DNA of 13,388 nucleotides from Dehalococcoidales bacterium (GTDB lineage Bacteria; Chloroflexota; Dehalococcoidia; Dehalococcoidales; UBA5627): NCBI GenBank assembly GCA_012719115.1, contig JAAYAZ010000018.1:1-13388 (forward strand). Reading direction: 5' to 3'. Below are positions 1-4,938 of this stretch, one piece after another. The notes beneath the pieces were generated by a model that was not told the DNA's origin, did no database searches, and worked only from the letters and a program-made list of their open reading frames with translations. The first letter of the stretch is position 1. The number at the start of each line of letters is the position of its first letter. Made by a program: the position numbers and the translations under genes.

Positions 1-225
1 AATCCGCTGGTAGCGTGCGGATGGCTGACAGGTTTGGTGGAGGCCACGTTAAGAAAACCGACCGTGCAGGATATGAATAATATTCCGGAAGATATTTTCA
101 GCTTCAAAGGCTTTTTCAAGAATCGCTTTTTAAGGGTATTTCTCATCATAGTTATGGCGAATTTGGGAAGCTCACTTGGGACTTTTATAGCCGGCGCCGA
201 CATCATAAAAAATCTGTTCGGATAA
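1..225 (+). CDS. TraB/PrgY-like membrane protein, C-terminal fragment
   Basis: The reading frame is open from the first base of the window and stops with TAA at 223-225, so only the last 74 residues are present. The fragment reads NPLVACGWLTGLVEA, then LRKPTVQDM, then a basic stretch (KNRFLR) and one hydrophobic helix ending near the C terminus. This resembles the membrane-embedded C-terminal part of the TraB/PrgY (pheromone shutdown-related) family, where a Gly-Trp-x-x-Gly-Leu-Val-Glu segment and an RKP motif precede the last helices. The catalytic-looking N-terminal TraB domain lies outside the window, so the biochemical role cannot be judged. The gene converges with the hydrolase at 238-1098, only 12 bases away, and I see no terminator hairpin between them. 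The family call rests on pattern recognition over a short tail and is moderate. Confidence 0.6.
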   Translation, partial: NPLVACGWLTGLVEATLRKPTVQDMNNIPEDIFSFKGFFKNRFLRVFLIIVMANLGSSLGTFIAGADIIKNLFG

Positions 226-237
226 TGCCGTGGTCGT

Positions 238-1098
238 CTAACCGAATTTTGTCAGAAAATTATTAACAATCGCCTTGAATATTTCCGGCTGCTCGATGTG
301 GTGCAGGTGCGCTGAATACGGTATTACCGCCATGGAGGCATCAGGGAAAGCCATCTGGTAATCTTTGACGTTTTTTACCCCGGCTTCGTCATAATCCCCG
401 CAGGTTAACAAAACGGGCAAACCGATTTCCTGCAGGCGTGGCAACAGGTCAAAGTCTTTTAGGGTACCCGTAACCGTGAATTCGCTTGGCCCCCACATTG
501 TATTATAAACATCCGGGTTGAGTTTTGATAAGGCTTGCTCGATATAATCAGGCCAGGGTTGCAAACGGCAGACGTGTTTATAGTAATACTCCATCATAGC
601 AGACTGGTAATTCTCTCCGTAATCTTGAGCATCTTCCCCGCTTTCGATTGCTTCCCTTATATCGTCCGGCATATCGGAAATATTGGCTCTCTGGTCGGCA
701 TCCCAACGCGGGGTACTCAGTAGAGGTCCGCATAAAATAAGACCTTTGACTCCTGCCGGCTTTTCGTAAAGCATATAGGAGCAAATAAGCGCCGTACCCC
801 AGGAAAAGCCTAAAAGATAAACGTCGTTCAAATTCAACCGGCGCTTAACTTCAGCCAGTTCGCTGACGTAGTAATCTACGGTATAGGAAGAATTATCCTC
901 AGCCCGGTCACTTTTTCCGCATCCCAGCTGGTCGTAAAAGTAAACCGGACGGTCTTTGGCAAAATCACTGACGACCTGCGGCATAGTAACAAAGCCCGGA
1001 CCTCCGTGAACAACCAAAAGCGGCGTACTCTTTTGATTCTCTCCGTATAGCGAATACCAGATATTTTTACCGCCAACTTCGATAAATCCTTCTCTCAC
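238..1098 (-). CDS. Proline iminopeptidase-type alpha/beta hydrolase (peptidase S33)
   Basis: This is a complete 286-residue alpha/beta hydrolase. The HGGPG motif at residues 31-35 is the oxyanion-hole signature of proline iminopeptidases (S33). The nucleophile elbow GFSWG at 97-101 gives Ser99. Asp237 in GDYD and His264 in the SAHLHHIEQP segment complete a plausible triad, and DQLGCGKSD at 56-64 is the usual family segment. Family members release N-terminal proline or other residues from short peptides, or act on related amides, so the true substrate is uncertain. There is no signal peptide, so it is probably cytoplasmic. The start is GTG at 1096-1098. It is supported by GGGAGG seven bases upstream and by a promoter-like pair further up. 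It is a stand-alone gene, divergent from the ComEC-like gene and convergent with the TraB-like gene. Confidence 0.85.
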   Translation of the reverse strand: MREGFIEVGGKNIWYSLYGENQKSTPLLVVHGGPGFVTMPQVVSDFAKDRPVYFYDQLGCGKSDRAEDNSSYTVDYYVSELAEVKRRLNLNDVYLLGFSWGTALICSYMLYEKPAGVKGLILCGPLLSTPRWDADQRANISDMPDDIREAIESGEDAQDYGENYQSAMMEYYYKHVCRLQPWPDYIEQALSKLNPDVYNTMWGPSEFTVTGTLKDFDLLPRLQEIGLPVLLTCGDYDEAGVKNVKDYQMAFPDASMAVIPYSAHLHHIEQPEIFKAIVNNFLTKFG

Positions 1099-1135
1099 AG
1101 TGAGGCCTCCCTTCGGAAAAAATTTACGTGCTTCT

Positions 1136-1164
1136 ATATTAGAGCGAAAACCTTAATTAATCAA
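1136..1164 (-). promoter_or_regulatory. Candidate sigma70 promoter for the S33 hydrolase
   Basis: Read on the minus strand, TTGATT (1159-1164) is followed by a 17-base spacer and TAATAT (1136-1141). The predicted transcript would begin near 1129 and carry a leader of about 30 bases with the GGGAGG ribosome binding site. The motif match is good, but this is only a sequence-based prediction. Confidence 0.5.
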
Positions 1165-1262
1165 AGACCGGACTGCGGAAATTGAAGTCCGCATAGTAGA
1201 CAAGGGTAGTATTTGCCTCAATTTTTCAATTCCGGCTGATTTTAATGGTATGATATTTTAAT

Positions 1263-2108
1263 ATGAAAAAGATAATCATACCTTTATTTCTATTACTTTT
1301 CGCTCTTGTAATCGCGCTGTATGCCGTAAATTACGAGCAAGAGCCTCCTGTCACAGGAGAAATAAGCGTACATTTCATAGATGTCGGACAGGGGGATGCC
1401 ATACTTATCGACAACGGAGCCACAGAAATTCTTATTGACGGAGGCGACCGCTCTTCAGGAATTGCGGATTATCTTGATAAACACGTTGACGGTAATCTTG
1501 AAATCGTAATTGCCACCCATGCCCATGCCGACCATATCGGGGGGCTGACACCGGTTCTCGAAAGATTCACGGTAGAACAAATCTGGTATGACGGCTATCA
1601 ATACACATCGAAAACGTTTACTGATTTTATAGCTGCCAGCGAGGCAGAGAATGCTGAAATATACATAGCTAAACGAGGTAACACAATCAGTATAGATGAC
1701 TTATCTCTGCACATTTTACATCCCGATAGCACCTCAAGTGATTTAAACAATAACAGTATCGTACTCAGTTTTAGGTACGGCACGGTAGATTTTCTTTTTA
1801 CCGGTGATGCCGAACATAAATCGGAAGAATCCATGCTGTTATCCCCGATTATTTCTGTACCCGATATAGAAATACTGAAAGTCGGGCACCATGGTTCCAG
1901 TACATCGTCTTCAGCAGAATTTCTCTCCGTTTTAACGCCGGAAGTCGCCATCTATATGTGTAAAACCGGTAACAGCTACGGGCACCCGCACACCGAAGCC
2001 ATTGAAGCGCTTTCGGATATAGGGGCAGAGATTTATGGAACGGACACCTGCGACACAATCATAATCACCACTAACGGTGAGACTTATCAAGTTCAGACCG
2101 AAAAATAA
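1263..2108 (+). CDS. Exported ComEC/Rec2-like metallo-beta-lactamase-fold protein
   Basis: This 281-residue protein has one N-terminal hydrophobic segment (about residues 4-22), acting as a membrane anchor or signal peptide, and then a metallo-beta-lactamase domain. FIDVGQGDAILID at 38-50 is the hallmark of the ComEC C-terminal domain family. The metal-binding motif is THAHADH (His86, His88, Asp90, His91). FTGDAEH contains Asp182, KVGHHGSS carries His209/His210, and YGHPH lies at 239-243. It lacks the ComEC channel domain, so it is a stand-alone enzyme acting outside the membrane. A nuclease or phosphodiesterase role is possible by analogy but unproven. No good Shine-Dalgarno sequence precedes the ATG. 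A TATGAT box at 1249-1254 lies only eight bases upstream, so the mRNA may be leaderless or nearly so. There is no Cys lipobox. It is followed by a separate promoter for the lipoprotein gene. Confidence 0.85.
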   Translation: MKKIIIPLFLLLFALVIALYAVNYEQEPPVTGEISVHFIDVGQGDAILIDNGATEILIDGGDRSSGIADYLDKHVDGNLEIVIATHAHADHIGGLTPVLERFTVEQIWYDGYQYTSKTFTDFIAASEAENAEIYIAKRGNTISIDDLSLHILHPDSTSSDLNNNSIVLSFRYGTVDFLFTGDAEHKSEESMLLSPIISVPDIEILKVGHHGSSTSSSAEFLSVLTPEVAIYMCKTGNSYGHPHTEAIEALSDIGAEIYGTDTCDTIIITTNGETYQVQTEK

Positions 2109-2153
2109 TTTACAACATTATCCCTAAATATCTTAAAAACCACCGCAAAACTA

Positions 2154-2182
2154 TTGACTTTACCCCACTGATGGTTTTTAAT
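2154..2182 (+). promoter_or_regulatory. Sigma70-type promoter for the Thr/Ser-rich lipoprotein
   Basis: TTGACT (2154-2159), a 17-base spacer and TTTAAT (2177-2182) form a near-consensus promoter. It starts 45 bases after the stop of the metallo-beta-lactamase gene. The predicted start near 2189 gives a leader of about 45 bases ending in the GGAGG site at 2224-2228, so the lipoprotein is probably transcribed on its own. Confidence 0.55.
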
Positions 2183-2234
2183 TTAAGTTGTTTTATCCGT
2201 ATACCGTAAATTGTCTTTTCAATGGAGGATTGAT

Positions 2235-3062
2235 ATGAAAAGAGTAATTTTCGGATTCGCAATATCTGTTCTTCTTTTCGTGATACCGATCCTTTCCGCC
2301 TGTAATGGAGGCGAAGAAACAACAACAAATTCAACAACCTCAAACACAAGTTCGCAAACAACTACTTCACAAACGACCACTTCATCGACTACTTCAACAT
2401 ACACATCTTCGACAAGCAGTTCGACAACCTCTGAAACGACTTCGACATCTTCAACGACAACTACTTCCAGCACATCAACGCAATCAACTACGACGTCTTC
2501 GACTTCCACATCAACAACATCATCTACAACAGAGGAAGGTCTGACCGACATACTTGGGAATGCTGATGTAATAACTTCATGTAAATACGATATGATTATT
2601 ACCAATCCCGAAGGTTATACACTGACAAACATCGTCTGGTTTGAAAACAACAAGATGAGATCCGAAATGGAAACGGAAGGGGAGACAGTAATAACACTGA
2701 CTGATTTCGATGCCAGGACTGTGTATATTTATTACCCCAGCCAAAATATGGCAATGAGAGTCGAATATGAACCTATAGAAACCGCCCTCGATGAAACTGA
2801 AGGCATAGAGCAATACAACCCGGAGATTCTAGGCACTGAAATGTTGGACGGAAAAGAATGCATAGTAATCCGCTATTATATCGAGGGAGCCACCACAAAA
2901 ATGTGGATCTGGAAAGAATACGGATTCGCAATAAGAATAGAAGTAAATGATTATCAGGGCTTAACGGTAGTCGAGTACAAGAATATCAGTTTCAGCGATA
3001 TTGATGACTCCGTATTCGAACTTCCCGACGGTGTGGAGATAATGGATATTCCGGGAGTGTAA
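2235..3062 (+). CDS. Lipoprotein with Thr/Ser-rich spacer and LolA-like C-terminal domain
   Basis: This 275-residue protein starts at the ATG at 2235, six bases after GGAGG (2224-2228). An upstream in-frame start at 2211 would disrupt a clean signal peptide and has no ribosome binding site. Residues 1-22 are a basic then hydrophobic signal sequence ending in a lipobox (LSAC), with Cys23 as the predicted lipidated residue. Residues 29-99 are almost entirely Thr and Ser, interrupted by a few Asn, Gln, Glu and Tyr. This looks like a flexible and possibly glycosylated stalk that holds the globular domain away from the membrane. Residues about 104-275 contain alternating strands (YDMIITNPEGY, KMRSEME, VYIYYPSQNMAMRV, CIVIRYYIEG, KMWIWKEYGFAIRIE). 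These suggest an outer-membrane lipoprotein-sorting (LolA/DUF4412-like) beta fold that binds a lipid or other hydrophobic ligand. The fold call is tentative, and the lipoprotein and stalk are clear. Confidence 0.75.
   Translation: MKRVIFGFAISVLLFVIPILSACNGGEETTTNSTTSNTSSQTTTSQTTTSSTTSTYTSSTSSSTTSETTSTSSTTTTSSTSTQSTTTSSTSTSTTSSTTEEGLTDILGNADVITSCKYDMIITNPEGYTLTNIVWFENNKMRSEMETEGETVITLTDFDARTVYIYYPSQNMAMRVEYEPIETALDETEGIEQYNPEILGTEMLDGKECIVIRYYIEGATTKMWIWKEYGFAIRIEVNDYQGLTVVEYKNISFSDIDDSVFELPDGVEIMDIPGV
2319..2531 (+). repeat. Low-complexity Thr/Ser codon tract
   Basis: Seventy-one consecutive codons are dominated by ACA, ACT, ACG, ACC, TCA, TCG, TCT and AGC, with recurring TTCGACA/TTCAACA words. 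The codons are mixed rather than a pure microsatellite. The amino-acid composition therefore appears to be selected, although slippage could still change the length between strains. The opposite-strand frame (2219-2605, Val/Glu-rich) is only the complement of this tract. Confidence 0.85.
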
Positions 3063-3135
3063 TCTTGCCCTTTGCAGCATATATCAAAAGACGCCGTTCT
3101 CACACAGAGCCTTTTCTTTAAAAAGATTACAGGAT

Positions 3136-3966
3136 TTATCCCTCGATAAACTTACCTTTCTGATAGCTGCCGAGCACTTTTATAAAAGAGGCACATTGCT
3201 TCAGGTTTTCCAGCGCTCTTTGGGTTTCAGGTTTATGTATTCCGGTTTCAAAATCCATATAGAAACTGTATTCCCAGTTACGGCTTATTACCGGCCTTGA
3301 TTCCAGCTTGGACAGATTTATACCTTCATCGGCAAAGGCTTTCATACACTGAAAAAGACTGCCGGGCGTGTTTTTGGCGCGTATCACTATACTGGTTTTA
3401 TCGGCATTATCAGGGTAATTTTCTTTACTGGATATAATCAGGAAGCGTGTATAGTTGTTTTTATCCTTACCGATGTCTTTTGCCAGAATTCGTAAATCGT
3501 ACAACTTAGCCGAAAGGCTGCTGCTGATTGCCGCCGCACTGCTTAGCCCCTGTTCTTTTATCAACCTGCCGCTTCCGGCGGTATCGTCGGTTTCAATGCG
3601 AACCATCTGCGGATGTTTTACAAGAAATTCCTCGCATTGAGCCAACGCCATAGAGTGGCTGTAAACCTCTTTGACGTCTTCCAGTTTAACACCCGGAAGC
3701 GCCAGCAAATCAAACCTTATCTTCAGATATGATTCCCCGACAATTTTGGCATCGTATTTCAAGAGCAGGTCATAGTTTTCTAAAAACGAGCCGTAGATGG
3801 AGTTTTCTATTGCCACCACACCGTAATCGACAATGCCCTTCTTTACATCTTCAAAAACCTGTTGAAAAGTTGCCCCTTCGATAATTTCGGAATCATCGGG
3901 AAACTTTTCCCTGGCAACGATATCATGAAAAGAACCGCGGGCACCCTGTATAGAAATCTTTATCAT
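3136..3966 (-). CDS. pheA: Prephenate dehydratase with C-terminal ACT domain
   Basis: This 276-residue monofunctional enzyme converts prephenate to phenylpyruvate in phenylalanine biosynthesis. The catalytic half (about 1-180) has GARGSFHD near the N terminus, VAIENSIYGSF at 51-61, YSHSMALAQC at 102-111, DDTAGSG at 127-133 and the essential TRF at 173-175. The ACT domain (about 188-270) carries the NTPGSLF and LESRP motifs that bind phenylalanine for feedback inhibition. Several motifs differ from the commonest forms: GPxGT is GARGS and the STAxAA region is DDTAGSG. To my recollection these variants resemble the Bacteroidota/Chlorobi-type subgroup. The start is an ATG with AAGGAGG seven bases upstream. 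No other aromatic-pathway gene is visible, so the gene stands alone between a convergent lipoprotein gene and the divergent tandem RNA units. Confidence 0.92.
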   Translation of the reverse strand: MIKISIQGARGSFHDIVAREKFPDDSEIIEGATFQQVFEDVKKGIVDYGVVAIENSIYGSFLENYDLLLKYDAKIVGESYLKIRFDLLALPGVKLEDVKEVYSHSMALAQCEEFLVKHPQMVRIETDDTAGSGRLIKEQGLSSAAAISSSLSAKLYDLRILAKDIGKDKNNYTRFLIISSKENYPDNADKTSIVIRAKNTPGSLFQCMKAFADEGINLSKLESRPVISRNWEYSFYMDFETGIHKPETQRALENLKQCASFIKVLGSYQKGKFIEG

Positions 3967-4029
3967 TTTAAGCCTCCTTACGTTGCGGTATAAAAAGGGG
4001 AAAAGGTTTATCAGATTGTTATATCTAAT

Positions 4030-4058
4030 AATATAACGTTATATACAAGGGAATACAA
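4030..4058 (-). promoter_or_regulatory. Candidate pheA promoter overlapping a 14-bp palindrome
   Basis: On the minus strand, TTGTAT (4053-4058), a 17-base spacer and TATATT (4030-4035) would start transcription about 56 bases upstream of pheA. The perfect palindrome ATATAACGTTATAT (4031-4044) overlaps the -10 box and spacer, so it could be an operator. AT-rich sequence makes such matches easy to find by chance, so confidence is low. Confidence 0.35.
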
Positions 4059-4127
4059 GAGAGCCGGCTTTTCGGTATCTTTACGAACAGTTCGATTGAT
4101 TAGTTCAACCTCATGAGCGGGAGAGAC

Positions 4128-4155
4128 TTGACTATATAAATACATTTGGTAGAAT
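4128..4155 (+). promoter_or_regulatory. Promoter of tandem RNA unit 1
   Basis: TTGACT (4128-4133), a 16-base spacer and TAGAAT (4150-4155). Spacing and hexamers parallel those of unit 2 (TTGACA-16-TAAAAT). Both predict a start at the AAGAGGG sequence six bases beyond the -10 box, here near 4162. Confidence 0.65.
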
Positions 4156-4235
4156 GGAATTAAGAGGGTAGTAATAATAAACAAAGGAATCCAACCAATA
4201 GCCCTCTGTAACTTGCGAAAGGAGGTTGCATATAG

Positions 4236-4310
4236 ATGATTTTTGAACTGTATTGCAAATGGAAATTTCCTTATTACGGCTCCTCGCTGGTTAGTGGTGG
4301 GGATAAATAA
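4236..4310 (+). CDS. Mini-ORF in RNA unit 1 (24-residue putative leader peptide)
   Basis: An ATG lies ten bases after AAAGGAGG (4218-4225) and opens a 24-codon frame ending at TAA 4308-4310. The peptide is rich in aromatics at first (Phe3, Tyr6, Trp9, Phe11, Tyr13, Tyr14) and ends GSSLVSGGDK. Aligned without gaps to the unit 2 peptide, both show Leu-x-Cys-(Lys/Arg)-Trp, five variable residues and then the same ten C-terminal residues. In the LxCKW part the DNA differs, including synonymous Leu CTG/TTA and Cys TGC/TGT and a conservative AAA/AGA Lys/Arg change. This favours real coding selection, although two copies are a small sample. The conserved C-terminal codons also form the 5' arm of helix P2, so their conservation is not independent protein evidence. 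The likely role, if translated, is a cis-acting leader peptide. Confidence 0.5.
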   Translation: MIFELYCKWKFPYYGSSLVSGGDK

Positions 4311-4446
4311 AAACAGGAAACAATTATTCTTTTGAAAATCAGCGGGGAGCGGGCGAAGGTTTCCGAGCTCCTCAAAAATAAAACTCCCGCAGTGAAGGGA
4401 CATCTGGTTAGATAAATCAGGCGGGAGGAGTAGGAAGCGAACTTGA

Positions 4447-4483
4447 CAGGCTACGGCAAAAAATCCGGAGCCTGTTCTTTTTT
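4447..4483 (+). terminator. Intrinsic terminator of RNA unit 1
   Basis: The stem is CAGGCTACGG (4447-4456) with CCGGAGCCTG (4465-4474), with one A-G mismatch, followed by TTCTTTTTT (4475-4483). Unit 2 has the same stem with the mismatch repaired to C-G. Confidence 0.85.
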
Positions 4484-4503
4484 ATACAGTACTAAAGAGG
4501 GTA

Positions 4504-4531
4504 TTGACATATTAAATCCATTTGGTAAAAT
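4504..4531 (+). promoter_or_regulatory. Promoter of tandem RNA unit 2
   Basis: A consensus TTGACA (4504-4509), a 16-base spacer and TAAAAT (4526-4531). The predicted start near 4538 is at AAGAGGG, as in unit 1. It lies 20 bases after the unit 1 terminator, so unit 2 can be expressed independently. Confidence 0.75.
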
Positions 4532-4609
4532 GAGAATAAGAGGGTAGTAGTAAAAAGTAACCCGACCAATAGCCCTCAATAACTTGCGAAAGGAGGATGT
4601 AAATTATAG

Positions 4610-4690
4610 ATGCATGGTATCCTAGCTTTACTTTGTAGATGGGACGAAGATTCTAAAGGCTCCTCGCTGGTTAGTGGTGGGGATAAGTAA
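4610..4690 (+). CDS. Mini-ORF in RNA unit 2 (26-residue putative leader peptide)
   Basis: An ATG lies 13 bases after AAAGGAGG (4589-4596) and opens a 26-codon frame ending at TAA 4688-4690. Its N-terminal half is hydrophobic (GILALLCRW), then acidic (DEDSK), then GSSLVSGGDK, identical to the unit 1 end. An upstream ATG at 4597 is closed at once by TAA. The frame is two codons longer than in unit 1, and the total distance from ribosome binding site to conserved block differs by nine bases, so the reading frame is kept despite length change. Cys-(Lys/Arg)-Trp is common to both copies. A short arrest or attenuation peptide is the most natural reading. A secreted or toxic peptide cannot be excluded. 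Confidence 0.5.
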   Translation: MHGILALLCRWDEDSKGSSLVSGGDK

Positions 4691-4827
4691 AAAAATAAAG
4701 CAATCAATCATTTGAAAATCAGCGAGGAGCGAGCGAAGGTTTCCGAGCTCCTCATATAAGCAAAAACTCCCGCAGTGAAGCGGTATCTGGTTAGATAAAC
4801 CAGGCGGGAGGAGTAGGAAGCGAAGGC

Positions 4828-4866
4828 AACAGGCTCCGGTGAAAAATCCGGAGCCTGTTTTTATTT
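4828..4866 (+). terminator. Intrinsic terminator of RNA unit 2
   Basis: A perfect 10-bp stem, CAGGCTCCGG (4830-4839) with CCGGAGCCTG (4848-4857), extends by two A-T pairs (4828-4829 with 4858-4859) and runs into TTTTTATTTAT. It insulates the GntR-ABC promoter that starts at 4880. Its right arm GGAGCC could alternatively pair with GGCTCC of the mini-ORF (4658-4663), a possible antiterminator. Confidence 0.9.
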
Positions 4867-4879
4867 ATACAAAAAGCTC

Positions 4880-4908
4880 TTGACAAGACTGTTATTACTG
4901 TATATACT
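4880..4908 (+). promoter_or_regulatory. Near-consensus promoter of the GntR-ABC operon
   Basis: TTGACA (4880-4885), exactly 17 bases, then TATACT (4903-4908). The -10 box lies inside the inverted repeat 4894-4924, the classic arrangement for a repressor-blocked promoter. Confidence 0.8.
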
Positions 4909-4924
4909 GTTCATATACAGTAAT
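4894..4924 (+). promoter_or_regulatory. Putative GntR/YtrA operator (12-bp perfect inverted repeat)
   Basis: ATTACTGTATAT (4894-4905) and ATATACAGTAAT (4913-4924) are perfect inverted arms around the seven-base spacer ACTGTTC. The site covers the -10 element and the predicted start. It is immediately upstream of a gene for a dimeric winged-helix repressor, so autoregulation is the likely role. Confidence 0.75.
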
Positions 4925-4938
4925 GAGGTGAATGCGAA

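Larger units (their letters stand above)
4162..4483 (+). ncRNA. Structured RNA, tandem unit 1 (unassigned family)
   Basis: The predicted transcript is about 320 nt with these helices. P1 is GAGGG 4164-4168 with CCCTC 4202-4206. A CUU-GCGA-AAG mini-hairpin (GNRA loop) at 4212-4221 runs into the GGAGG at 4221-4225. P2 pairs 4279-4289 with 4340-4350 over 11 positions, including one G-U. P3 pairs 4344-4350 with 4367-4373 and competes with P2. P4 is CTCCCGC 4384-4390 with GCGGGAG 4421-4427. P5 is CTGGTT 4404-4409 with AATCAG 4415-4420 around an AGATA loop. An intrinsic terminator closes the unit. A mini-ORF (4236-4310) overlaps the 5' strand of P2, so translation would control whether P2 or P3 forms. 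I do not recognise the family. It lacks T-box, RNase P, tmRNA, SRP and 6S hallmarks. An attenuator or a dual-function small RNA are both possible. Confidence 0.7.
4128..4866 (+). repeat. Tandem duplication of a complete RNA/mini-ORF transcription unit
   Basis: Two head-to-tail copies (4128-4483 and 4504-4866) share the same element order from -35 box to terminator, separated by about 20 bases. Blocks matching between copies include AATAGCCCTC, TAACTTGCGAAAGGAGG, GGCTCCTCGCTGG followed by TTAGTGGTGGGGATAA, GCGAAGGTTTCCGAGCTCCT, ACTCCCGCAGTGAAG, ATCTGGTTAGATAAA, GGCGGGAGGAGTAGGAAGCG and CCGGAGCCTG. The sequence between these blocks has diverged substantially. The duplication is therefore old, or the two units were acquired separately, and the blocks are under constraint. 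Confidence 0.9.
4538..4866 (+). ncRNA. Structured RNA, tandem unit 2 (unassigned family)
   Basis: The predicted transcript is about 330 nt with the same architecture as unit 1. P1 is GAGGG 4540-4544 with CCCTC 4573-4577. The GCGA-capped mini-hairpin runs into GGAGG at 4592-4596. P2 pairs 4659-4669 with 4720-4730 (11 Watson-Crick pairs, including an A-U where unit 1 has G-U). P3 pairs 4724-4730 with 4747-4753 and excludes P2. P4 pairs 4767-4773 with 4804-4810. P5 pairs CTGGTT 4787-4792 with AACCAG 4798-4803, where a G-C replaces a G-U of unit 1. A strong terminator follows. Base changes between the copies preserve pairing in P2, P5 and the terminator, which supports a selected RNA structure. 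The 3' end lies 14 bases before the -35 box of the GntR-ABC operon, so readthrough would enter that operon. Confidence 0.72.

Noticed and set aside
2219..2605. Val/Glu/Asp-rich minus-strand frame opposite the lipoprotein
   Set aside because: It is the complement of the Thr/Ser codon tract, which keeps that strand free of stops.
3063..3135. Terminator between the convergent lipoprotein gene and pheA
   Set aside because: Only weak, short complementarity (CTTTT...AAAAG) is visible, with no GC-rich stem followed by a T-run.
4011..4403. Minus-strand open frame of 130 codons antisense to RNA unit 1
   Set aside because: It lies over the conserved RNA elements and has no ribosome binding site. The equivalent frame is not kept in unit 2, so it is a by-product of sequence constraint.
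4128..4866. CRISPR array or tracrRNA region
   Set aside because: Only two long, diverged units, no short identical repeats with regular spacers and no cas genes nearby.
4162..4866. T-box riboswitch or phenylalanine attenuator for pheA
   Set aside because: No T-box consensus (UGGNACCGCG) is present and pheA lies on the opposite strand, so cis control of pheA is impossible. The aromatic residues of the unit 1 peptide are mostly absent from unit 2.
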